A stretch of DNA of 64,000 nucleotides from Burkholderiales bacterium (lineage in GTDB: Bacteria > Pseudomonadota > Gammaproteobacteria > Burkholderiales > Nitrosomonadaceae): contig JACKLR010000001.1 in the NCBI GenBank assembly GCA_024235795.1, positions 1,426,001 to 1,490,000 on the forward strand, written 5' to 3'. Every line of letters starts with the position of its first letter. Position 1 is the stretch's first letter. The translations under genes and the position numbers were made by a program. Below the pieces are notes generated by a model. That model was given only the letters and a program-made list of their open reading frames with translations, was not told the origin of the DNA and did not search any database. Positions 44,413-51,900 of the stretch are shown piece after piece.

Positions 44413-45735
44413 ATGAAAGTCAGCGTTATTGGAACTGGATATGTCGGACTTGTAACAGGCGCTTGCCTGGCCGAGACGGGTAATCATGTACTCTGTTTGG
44501 ATGTTGATGCCAAAAAAATAAAATTGCTGAATCAAGGCAAAATTCCCATTTATGAACCCGGACTCGAAGACATTGTAAAGCGCAACATGGCTGCGGGAAA
44601 TCTACGATTTACTACTAACGTGGAAGAAACAACCGAGCATGGCCTGATCCAGTTCATTGCAGTCGGCACACCGCCCGATGAAGACGGCTCCGCCGATTTG
44701 CAGCATGTCATGCGCGCGGCCGCTACAATTGCGCAGCATATGCGGGAATACAAATTAATCGTTGACAAATCCACTGTACCAGTGGGAACTGCAGATAAAG
44801 TCCGCGATCACGTACAACAAATACTCAATGAAAGGAAAATAAACATCCCGTTCAGCGTATCATCCAATCCCGAATTTTTAAAAGAAGGCGACGCTGTCAA
44901 CGACTTCATGCGCCCTGAACGTATTGTCATTGGTGTCGATGATGTCAAGGCAGCGGAATTGATGCGGTCGCTTTATTTGCCTTTTAATCGCAGATCTGAT
45001 CGTATCATCGTAATGGATACCCGCTCAGCAGAAATGACTAAATATGCCGCTAATGCGATGCTGGCAACGCGGATTTCGTTTATGAATGAACTGGCACTGC
45101 TTGCAGAGAAAATGGGGGTTGACATTGAGAGCGTGCGTCATGGGATTGGTTCTGATTCACGCATCGGCAATCACTTCCTCTATCCCGGCTGCGGATACGG
45201 CGGCTCCTGTTTTCCTAAAGATGTACAGGCATTGAGACTTTTTGCCAAGACGCAAGGCCACGATTTGAAGATTCTCGACGCGGTGGAATCAGTGAACAAT
45301 AATCAAAAGGGCGTACTCCTGGAAAAAATAATCGCAAAATTTGGCAACGATTTATCCAGTAAAAATATTGCTTTATGGGGACTCGCATTTAAGCCCGAAA
45401 CGGACGATATGCGCGAAGCGCCAAGCCGAAAATTAATAGAAGGACTGTGGTCACATGGCGCCGCAATAACCGCATATGATCCTGCAGCCATGAATGAAGC
45501 AAGGCGCATTTTCGGCAACGACCCCCGACTGCGCCTGGTGGATTCACCGATGTCTGCATTGCAAGGTGCTGATGTCCTGGTCATTGTGACCGAGTGGAAA
45601 ATATTTCGTGTTGCTGATTTTGAAACAATTAAGCAAACTCTTAGATATCCAGCTATTTTTGATGGACGTAACCTGTTCAAACCCAGCGAAGTACGTGCAA
45701 AAGGACTTGAATATTTTTCGATTGGCCGGATTTAG
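44413..45735 (+). CDS. ugd: UDP-glucose 6-dehydrogenase
   Basis: Oxidises UDP-glucose twice with NAD to UDP-glucuronate. The 440 residues show the N-terminal Rossmann motif GTGYVGLVTGACLAETGN, the central segment SNPEFLKEGDAVNDF, the active-site GCGYGGSCFPKDVQAL with catalytic Cys near residue 262, and the C-terminal UDP-binding part WGLAFKPETDDMREAPS. AGGGAGAAG precedes ATG 44413. It provides the acidic sugar that the downstream epimerase and the cluster transferases probably use. Confidence 0.94.
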   Translation: MKVSVIGTGYVGLVTGACLAETGNHVLCLDVDAKKIKLLNQGKIPIYEPGLEDIVKRNMAAGNLRFTTNVEETTEHGLIQFIAVGTPPDEDGSADLQHVMRAAATIAQHMREYKLIVDKSTVPVGTADKVRDHVQQILNERKINIPFSVSSNPEFLKEGDAVNDFMRPERIVIGVDDVKAAELMRSLYLPFNRRSDRIIVMDTRSAEMTKYAANAMLATRISFMNELALLAEKMGVDIESVRHGIGSDSRIGNHFLYPGCGYGGSCFPKDVQALRLFAKTQGHDLKILDAVESVNNNQKGVLLEKIIAKFGNDLSSKNIALWGLAFKPETDDMREAPSRKLIEGLWSHGAAITAYDPAAMNEARRIFGNDPRLRLVDSPMSALQGADVLVIVTEWKIFRVADFETIKQTLRYPAIFDGRNLFKPSEVRAKGLEYFSIGRI

Positions 45736-45775
45736 TGTGTTGAACTGAAGCAACCGATGTAAGAGCGGATAAAAA

Positions 45776-46783
45776 ATGAAAGTACTAGTAACCGGTGCCG
45801 CCGGGTTTATCGGCATGCATGTCGCCAGGCAACTGTTGATGATGCATATTGAAGTGGTCGGTATTGATAACATGAATGATTATTACGATACCCGCCTTAA
45901 AGATGATCGTCTAAAACAATTACGTCTGCAACCCGGTTTTCGCTTTATCAAACTGGATATCGCCGATCGTGCGTCCATGGATAACTTATTTTCCGAAGAA
46001 AAATTCCAATATGTCATCCATCTTGCAGCTCAGGCAGGCGTCCGTTATTCCCTGGAAAATCCGCACACCTATATCGATAGCAATGTTACCGGCTTTTTGA
46101 ATATACTCGAGGGTTGTCGCCATCATCCGGTCAAGCATCTGATATATGCAAGCAGCTCCAGTGTTTATGGCGCTAACACGCATATGCCGTTTAGTGTTGA
46201 CGATAATGTTGACCATCCGGTCAGTCTGTATGCAGCAACGAAAAAATCAAACGAGTTGATGGCGCATTGTTATAGCCATTTATATGGCATTCCGACAACC
46301 GGCTTGCGCTTTTTTACAGTTTATGGGCCATGGGGAAGGCCAGACATGTCACCTTTTCTGTTTGTATACGCAATCCTCAAAGGCATGCCGATTAATGTTT
46401 TCAATTATGGAAAAATGCAGCGGGACTTTACCTATATTGACGATATCATCGAAGGGATAATTCGAGTGATGGATGCAATTGCACAACCGGATAAGGCGTT
46501 TGATCATACTGCGCCTGTTCCCGGGAGTAGCGATGCACCCTACCGGATATACAATATCGGCAACCATACTCCTGTCGACTTAATGACATTTATTGAAACT
46601 ATCGAAAATACGCTGAACAAAAAAGCAATCAAGAATCTGTTGCCCATGCAACCGGGTGATGTTAAGGCAACCTTTGCTGATATTGATTCTTTGCGGCAGG
46701 CAACAAGATTTGAACCTAAAACACCTCTCGATGAGGGAATAGCACAGTTTGTTGCTTGGTACAGGCGCTATTATGACTTATAA
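45776..46783 (+). CDS. UDP-glucuronate 4-epimerase-like SDR enzyme
   Basis: A 335-residue extended short-chain dehydrogenase: NAD motif GAAGFIG at the N-terminus, NMNDYYDTRLKDDRL typical of the GlcA epimerase branch, SSSSVYGANTHMPFS, and active-site YAATKKSNE (Tyr and Lys). FFTVYGPWGRPDMSPFLF is also typical of that branch. It would interconvert UDP-glucuronate and UDP-galacturonate, using the product of the preceding gene. It is the last gene of the second exopolysaccharide unit, 40 bases after ugd. Confidence 0.88.
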   Translation: MKVLVTGAAGFIGMHVARQLLMMHIEVVGIDNMNDYYDTRLKDDRLKQLRLQPGFRFIKLDIADRASMDNLFSEEKFQYVIHLAAQAGVRYSLENPHTYIDSNVTGFLNILEGCRHHPVKHLIYASSSSVYGANTHMPFSVDDNVDHPVSLYAATKKSNELMAHCYSHLYGIPTTGLRFFTVYGPWGRPDMSPFLFVYAILKGMPINVFNYGKMQRDFTYIDDIIEGIIRVMDAIAQPDKAFDHTAPVPGSSDAPYRIYNIGNHTPVDLMTFIETIENTLNKKAIKNLLPMQPGDVKATFADIDSLRQATRFEPKTPLDEGIAQFVAWYRRYYDL

Positions 46784-46879
46784 ACTTCACCAATGACCAA
46801 CACCAACAATGTGGTATCGAACAACACATATCCAGACCGATAAAAAACATTGCCAATCGATGCGGATTTCAGAAAAATA

Positions 46880-48319
46880 TTAGAAGGCATAGAGCAGAGT
46901 AAGTCCTGACCCCCAGTCTGGGCTGCGATCCGAGAATCCCTTTAAACCATAAAAGTTAAGCCTGAAATGATCTCCGAGTCTGTGCGAATAGTAAACCGAT
47001 AAAGCACGCGAATCTTGTAATCGAAGCGCTGATTGCGCAATGTTAAAACTTGTTCCTATTGTCGCACGGGGTAAGATGCGGTAACCCACGCCGGCACCAC
47101 CATAAAATACATTTTGTAAGGTAACGCCCTGCGGATCACCAAGAAATTTGTAACCAAAGGTGGTTCTAATGTTGAATTTCGCGATGGACTTAAACAGATC
47201 CCCTTGAACGGCGTAGTCAAATTCGCCACTGCCCAATCTTTGTGAAGCGCTGGCCGTAGGAAACTTGACCCGGCCAGTTATATCGAAGGCTATCCCGGTG
47301 GACTTGTGGTCAATCAGATTGTAGGTCAGCGCTGCGACAATATCTCCCAAGCCAGAGGCTGTTCTTCTGCTGATCGCGTCGACGTCAATCGCATCGGCCT
47401 CAGCACTTGCATCTGGAATTACGCCGATTGGCTCTTCATCTGAATGTGACTTTAAAGGTGCCTCGGCAGCAGTTATTGTTAAGTCGTCATTATTATCCGG
47501 GCCAGAGTTGTCGCTACCTGTTCCTGAATTATCATCAACACTATCCAAGTCCGGAGTATCATCATCGCTACCGGAACCCGAGTTATCATCGACACTCCCT
47601 GAGCCGGAGTTATCGTCTCCACTTTCCGAATTGGGATCGTCGTCACTATTTCCCGGTCCTGAGTTATCGTCTCCACTTTCCGAATCGGGATCGTCGTCGC
47701 TATTTCCCGGCCCCGAGTTATCGTCACCACTTTCCGAATCGGGATCGTCGTCACTATTTCCCGGTCCTGAGTTATCGTCACCGCCACCTGAACCGGCGTT
47801 GTCATCACCGCTGCCGGAACCCGAGTTGCCACCATCAACATCACCCGACCCAGATCCGGAATTATTATCATCACTCCCCGACTCTGAATTTTCCCCATCA
47901 CTCCCGTTACCTGAGTCAGTGCTGTTGTCCAAACAAAAACTGGGATTACTTGAGCTACTGACTGCCAGCTGGTTTTCGGTACAGATAAAAACACCGCCGC
48001 CCCCAATATCGCTGGTTCCGATACTTGCAATATCACCCCCGTTTAAACCAATTCTGCTGTCGATAATATCAACCAAACCTGGTCCGAGTATGTTGCCAGG
48101 ACCGCTGATATTGAGATATGGAATTGTTAGCCGAGCCGACGCGCGCCCAGTAGTGTAGCGCCCGGTAAACGGCACATACCAAATATCAGTGGTAGTAGCG
48201 CCACCATATTTTCCTTGTGTAAAGTCCATTCCAGCACTAAAACTGAAACCATCCGCTATTGCTGGATTATGTAGGCCAAGCGATGCGGTAACAATCACCA
48301 AGCACATTGATTTTCTCAT
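46880..48319 (-). CDS. outer-membrane barrel-like protein with an Asp/Gly/Ser tandem-repeat insert
   Basis: A 479-residue protein. A signal peptide (RKSMCLVIVTASLGLHNPAIA) leads into FSFSAGMDFTQGKYGG and TTGRASARLTIPYLNI, and the C-terminal 180 residues are barrel strands (VKFPTASASQRLGSGEFDYA, VGYRILPRATIGTSFN) ending in a terminal Phe. Between them lie about 190 residues almost only of Gly, Ser, Asp, Asn and Pro. The barrel halves resemble transporter-type (MetA-pathway/DUF3187-like) outer-membrane proteins. The insert would form a flexible, highly acidic surface loop, possibly binding divalent cations. ATG 48319 is chosen over 48385 since it begins the signal peptide. Confidence 0.7.
   Translation of the reverse strand: MRKSMCLVIVTASLGLHNPAIADGFSFSAGMDFTQGKYGGATTTDIWYVPFTGRYTTGRASARLTIPYLNISGPGNILGPGLVDIIDSRIGLNGGDIASIGTSDIGGGGVFICTENQLAVSSSSNPSFCLDNSTDSGNGSDGENSESGSDDNNSGSGSGDVDGGNSGSGSGDDNAGSGGGDDNSGPGNSDDDPDSESGDDNSGPGNSDDDPDSESGDDNSGPGNSDDDPNSESGDDNSGSGSVDDNSGSGSDDDTPDLDSVDDNSGTGSDNSGPDNNDDLTITAAEAPLKSHSDEEPIGVIPDASAEADAIDVDAISRRTASGLGDIVAALTYNLIDHKSTGIAFDITGRVKFPTASASQRLGSGEFDYAVQGDLFKSIAKFNIRTTFGYKFLGDPQGVTLQNVFYGGAGVGYRILPRATIGTSFNIAQSALRLQDSRALSVYYSHRLGDHFRLNFYGLKGFSDRSPDWGSGLTLLYAF
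47607..47768 (-). repeat. three tandem 54-bp units inside a coding region
   Basis: Three nearly identical 54-base units in frame encode GDDNSGPGNSDDDPDSES repeated; less regular versions flank them on both sides. The unit length, a multiple of three, allows copy-number change without frame loss. Confidence 0.85.
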
Positions 48320-48402
48320 AGCGCAATAAACCTTTCTTATAAATTTATTTTCATTATTTTTGCTATATGTAACAGGCAGAGACAATAAATTCCCAGTGTC
48401 AA

Positions 48403-50214
48403 TTAGCGATCAAAGTCCCTGTCAAAATCTCTATCGAAATCCCTGTCAAAATCCCCGTCGAAATCTCTGTCAATATCTCTGTCGAAATTCTCATGAATAT
48501 CACGATCAAAATCTCTATCAATGTCCCTGTCATGGTCTCTGTCAAAATCCCCGGCTTGATTACGGTCTAAATCAAAGTTCTGCTCGCGATCAAAATTCAA
48601 TTCAGAATCTTCACCAGCGTTGCGATCAATATCCTGGTCGCTGTCACGTTCGAAATCACGATCAGAATCTCGATCCTGATCATGATGAGTGTCAATTGAT
48701 TCAGTTTCGTCTTTTCGGTCAAGTCGCTCTATATCTTTTGCGCGATCTTCGTGACCATTACCTTTTCGGGAATCGTCAGTGTCCCGGTCTTCCTCCCGTC
48801 TCCTGATATCCTGTTCCGCCGAACTCTCTTGTTCCAGCCTGGCAGCGGAATCTTTAAATTTACCGGACTCATGTTGTTCTGACGAATCTTCTGATTTCCC
48901 GGATTTCGAATCAGAGCTTGAACCACGATTATCGCTCTGAATGTTTTGACGTATCTTTTCCTGTTCGTCATCATTCTGCAGACTTTCTTCAGAATGCCGC
49001 GCCGAATCATTAGCCTGCGGTACGCTGTTATCGATATAAACGCCATTGATATCCTGCACGAAAGGTATTGGTTTGAGCTCCACTTTATCGGCAACAACCT
49101 GGTTATCAGGCGTAATCCGTCCACTCACCTGTATGCGCTGATTCATTTGCAGCTTTTCATTTTCTGTCCCGGCAATTTGGGCCGCAGGAATCATTCTGAT
49201 ATTCCGGTTATTCAATTGAAGCGCCTGATCCTTGACTGCGTGGACATACCCCTCCATCACAACACGGTTGACATTACCCAGGCTGCGCCATGTTGGATCA
49301 ACCCGCACAGTTTGGGCCTGTATACTCGCTCCATTCCAACTGCCTTTGATGGAAACTTCCCTGCCTTCACTCAGACCCGTTAAATGCGCCTGCGGATCAA
49401 GTTCAATTCGGGTACCATCAACCACAATTTCATTGGCGTTTATCTGGGTAATCGTACCGTTAATGATGGCGTGTTCTATTGGCGCAATCGACTGAACATG
49501 CGATGCAATAATTTTTCCGTTAGCCAGGCGATGTCCACTTACGCGTACCCATTCACCCATAGCCAATCTTTCCGGAGTATGTTGCTCCTGGAGCTGAATG
49601 TTTTGATTGATTACCCGAATTTCCTGGGAAGCATGGTCGATCTGCGTTACCGGTCCGACCGCGGCATGCATAATTGCAATGTGTCTCGCGGCAACTTCAT
49701 CGCCAAAACCCTCGGCACGCACGACGACAATCTGACCGGCAGTCAAGTCTCGCAGGGTTGAAGGAGAACCATCCATAGAGACGGAAGTACTGGAATCATA
49801 GTGGATTTCTATGCCATTGACGCAAATACTGGCAAAACCGGTAATAATGCCAATGATACCAGTCCCGCCGATACCACCATCCTCCGTCAATTTATCACCA
49901 GTCCCACCGATGCCACCTTCACTCGCTACCTTTCCACCCGTACCACCGATGCCACTGCGGTCAATTCCTGTGCCGCCGATACCTGATTGCGTCACTTTAT
50001 CGCCCGTACCGCCAATTCCTGAACTGGCCGCAGCCAGCGGATTTATCAGCGATGAACCCGCTTCACACAAGTTTTTGCTCTGTGCGTCGGTTGATAATAT
50101 CAAAGCGCAGACGACAATGAGCAAACTCAAAATTCTGGCTAATGGGTTTACTGAGAACAAATCGTAAATTTCAGATGAAATTTCACGCTGACAGATGCGT
50201 CGGGTACTTTTCAT
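48403..50214 (-). CDS. DUF5666-type repeat protein with GIGGTG and Asp-Arg repeats
   Basis: A 603-residue exported protein. After a membrane/signal segment (ILSLLIVVCALILSTDAQS) come five or six GIGGTG repeats, then several beta-rich OB-like modules of DUF5666 type (VNGIEIHYDSSTSV, GPVTQIDHASQEIRVINQNI, GTITQINANEIVVDGTRIEL), a Glu/Ser-rich charged region, and a 100-residue tail almost wholly of alternating Asp, Arg and aromatic residues (FDRDFDRDFDR). The tail at 48403-48700 is encoded by short degenerate repeats. It lies 18 bases or more upstream of the repeat-barrel gene on the same strand, so the two may act together at the surface. Function unknown. Confidence 0.72.
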   Translation of the reverse strand: MKSTRRICQREISSEIYDLFSVNPLARILSLLIVVCALILSTDAQSKNLCEAGSSLINPLAAASSGIGGTGDKVTQSGIGGTGIDRSGIGGTGGKVASEGGIGGTGDKLTEDGGIGGTGIIGIITGFASICVNGIEIHYDSSTSVSMDGSPSTLRDLTAGQIVVVRAEGFGDEVAARHIAIMHAAVGPVTQIDHASQEIRVINQNIQLQEQHTPERLAMGEWVRVSGHRLANGKIIASHVQSIAPIEHAIINGTITQINANEIVVDGTRIELDPQAHLTGLSEGREVSIKGSWNGASIQAQTVRVDPTWRSLGNVNRVVMEGYVHAVKDQALQLNNRNIRMIPAAQIAGTENEKLQMNQRIQVSGRITPDNQVVADKVELKPIPFVQDINGVYIDNSVPQANDSARHSEESLQNDDEQEKIRQNIQSDNRGSSSDSKSGKSEDSSEQHESGKFKDSAARLEQESSAEQDIRRREEDRDTDDSRKGNGHEDRAKDIERLDRKDETESIDTHHDQDRDSDRDFERDSDQDIDRNAGEDSELNFDREQNFDLDRNQAGDFDRDHDRDIDRDFDRDIHENFDRDIDRDFDGDFDRDFDRDFDRDFDR

Positions 50215-50331
50215 GTAACGAGTCTCGTGTGAACTGGTTGTCTATGGTCAGATCGGGTGGGCTTATCCGTCTTACTGAAAAAATATATACCTGAGGTCAT
50301 ACAATGCAGTATGCCATTCTTTAATAAATCA

Positions 50332-51663
50332 TTATTTTTTGGCGGGAAACACAATATCCCTGCCAGTATCCCTAAGTCGGACCAGATCCCGAAACTTGGA
50401 CGCCAGCAACAGGCTTGCTATTACGACACTGGCTTGAAAAAAACTGATCACAATCAACTCAAGCAATAACTTGTAGCGCATCGACCATAAGGATAGAAGC
50501 TTATATTCATGGTTTTCAAACATGGAACAATTAAACCCGATCAAATCAACTATCTGTTCAGGTGAGAGCATATGCAGCGTACAGACAGGACGATCTGTGC
50601 TCGCCTGCGTTCCTTTGTTAGCAGGTTCAGATCGCGTAAATAACCCACTTAACCCGACAACTTTCAAGCCCTGCTCGCACAGCCATTTACTCCCATAAAC
50701 AGCGCCTAACGCATCTCCAGCGGCAAATATCACACCGCCAATGTTTTCACTGGCCATTTGTGACCGGCATAGCGACCGGGTTTCTTTCTGGAATATGCCG
50801 TCAGCGATTTCAAGTACAATGATATCCACGCCTGCCGCCTCCAAATGATTCATCAGAAGCTTAAAAGTGGATTCCAGTTGCGTATTCGTTATCTGGTAAG
50901 TCGACGGATACCCGGCATCAATGAAATCCAGGACAAGTTCGGCACCTGCATCTTTCATAAAGTGAACATCCCTCGGGGAACCGGTGCCGGTAATTTTCGC
51001 TGCGCCAACATTTAAACCCGCCGCCGCGAGACCACGTATAAGAAACGCCGCGCTGGTTGTTTTTCCCGCATTCATGGAAGTCCCCAGTACAGCGATAGTA
51101 GGCGTGCGCTTTTTCAAAGACCGTGAGGACGAGGACGAAGCTTGCCTGCGCTTTTTGGGTTTCAAAGCCCAATCGGCTATATTGAGCGGATTTCCCAGAT
51201 TATCGCCAATCAATCCGATTGGGGTAATTTTAGTTGCGGGACGAATCGCGCTATGCTTCGAAACAACTTTGCTAGCGATACCGCCAGCCGCCACCAGGTG
51301 GCATGATGACAGATCAAGCGGCAACTCTACCTCAAATTGGTCAGGCGCATACAGCCTTCCGTAACAAACAATAATCAGGTCGCCAGGAAACAAAATATGC
51401 CGCCAACCAGTACTGCTTTCAATTTCCATGTGCTGCCCCAGCTCATCCACTCTGGTCAGAACCAAATTTCCAGTACTTGGCGCTATATCACCTGCAACCA
51501 GGGTTAACGCGCCTTCAAGCTTAGCTTTTCGACAGCTGTATGCAATTTTGGCCTGTTGACGCATTTCTGGAGACAAAACCTTGACTATTTTTAAACCAGA
51601 TAATCCTGTTTCTGTAACTGTACCGGTTTCTATCTCGTATTTTTTTTTGTTGATGTTCTGCAT
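50332..51663 (-). CDS. P-loop protein, DUF1611/MobB-like
   Basis: A 443-residue protein. The N-terminal 180 residues are beta-rich with no recognised motif (VAGDIAPSTGNLVLTRVDEL). After a Ser/Lys-rich linker follows a P-loop NTPase: Walker A GTSMNAGKTTSA, AKITGTGSPRDVHFMKDAGA, DIIVLEIADGIFQKET as probable Walker B, and GVIFAAGDALGAVYG. This resembles DUF1611 or dethiobiotin-synthetase/MobB-like enzymes. A single hydrophobic segment near the C-terminus (LELIVISFFQASVVIASLLL) is unusual for those families and may anchor it to the membrane. It heads the minus-strand group ending at 46880. Confidence 0.6.
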   Translation of the reverse strand: MQNINKKKYEIETGTVTETGLSGLKIVKVLSPEMRQQAKIAYSCRKAKLEGALTLVAGDIAPSTGNLVLTRVDELGQHMEIESSTGWRHILFPGDLIIVCYGRLYAPDQFEVELPLDLSSCHLVAAGGIASKVVSKHSAIRPATKITPIGLIGDNLGNPLNIADWALKPKKRRQASSSSSRSLKKRTPTIAVLGTSMNAGKTTSAAFLIRGLAAAGLNVGAAKITGTGSPRDVHFMKDAGAELVLDFIDAGYPSTYQITNTQLESTFKLLMNHLEAAGVDIIVLEIADGIFQKETRSLCRSQMASENIGGVIFAAGDALGAVYGSKWLCEQGLKVVGLSGLFTRSEPANKGTQASTDRPVCTLHMLSPEQIVDLIGFNCSMFENHEYKLLSLWSMRYKLLLELIVISFFQASVVIASLLLASKFRDLVRLRDTGRDIVFPAKK

Positions 51664-51816
51664 GGCATTTTTCCGTAAAGCGGATCAAACATATATATTT
51701 AATTTTGTAATTACATAAGGTTTGTTTTTGAGAGTGGGTTCTTAAACTTTAATTTTTCTTATTACTGACTGATTAAATTAATACACAAATACAATGCCTC
51801 AGGTAACAGGGCTCTG

Positions 51817-51844
51817 CGATAAGCCTCCCGCGGGAGGCTTATCG
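51817..51844. terminator. perfect 28-bp palindrome between minus-strand genes
   Basis: CGATAAGCCTCCCG followed by its exact reverse complement. It can form a very stable hairpin with almost no loop (or a cruciform). It stands downstream of the cupredoxin-propeller gene (stop at 51901) and upstream of the P-loop gene, so a terminator between them is the simplest reading, although no T-run follows. Confidence 0.55.
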
Positions 51845-51900
51845 GGATTTATGCCCTTGATTTATGATTAATAAACTAAGAAAAAATAGTTAACCGATAA

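Noticed and set aside
47607..47768. Regular repeats considered as a CRISPR array
   Set aside because: The 54-bp units are contiguous with no unique spacers, are in frame within a protein gene, and no cas gene is near.
47407..48158. Long plus-strand frames across the tandem repeats
   Set aside because: They exist only because the repeat unit is a multiple of three, so all frames stay open. The minus-strand frame alone has a signal peptide and barrel ends.
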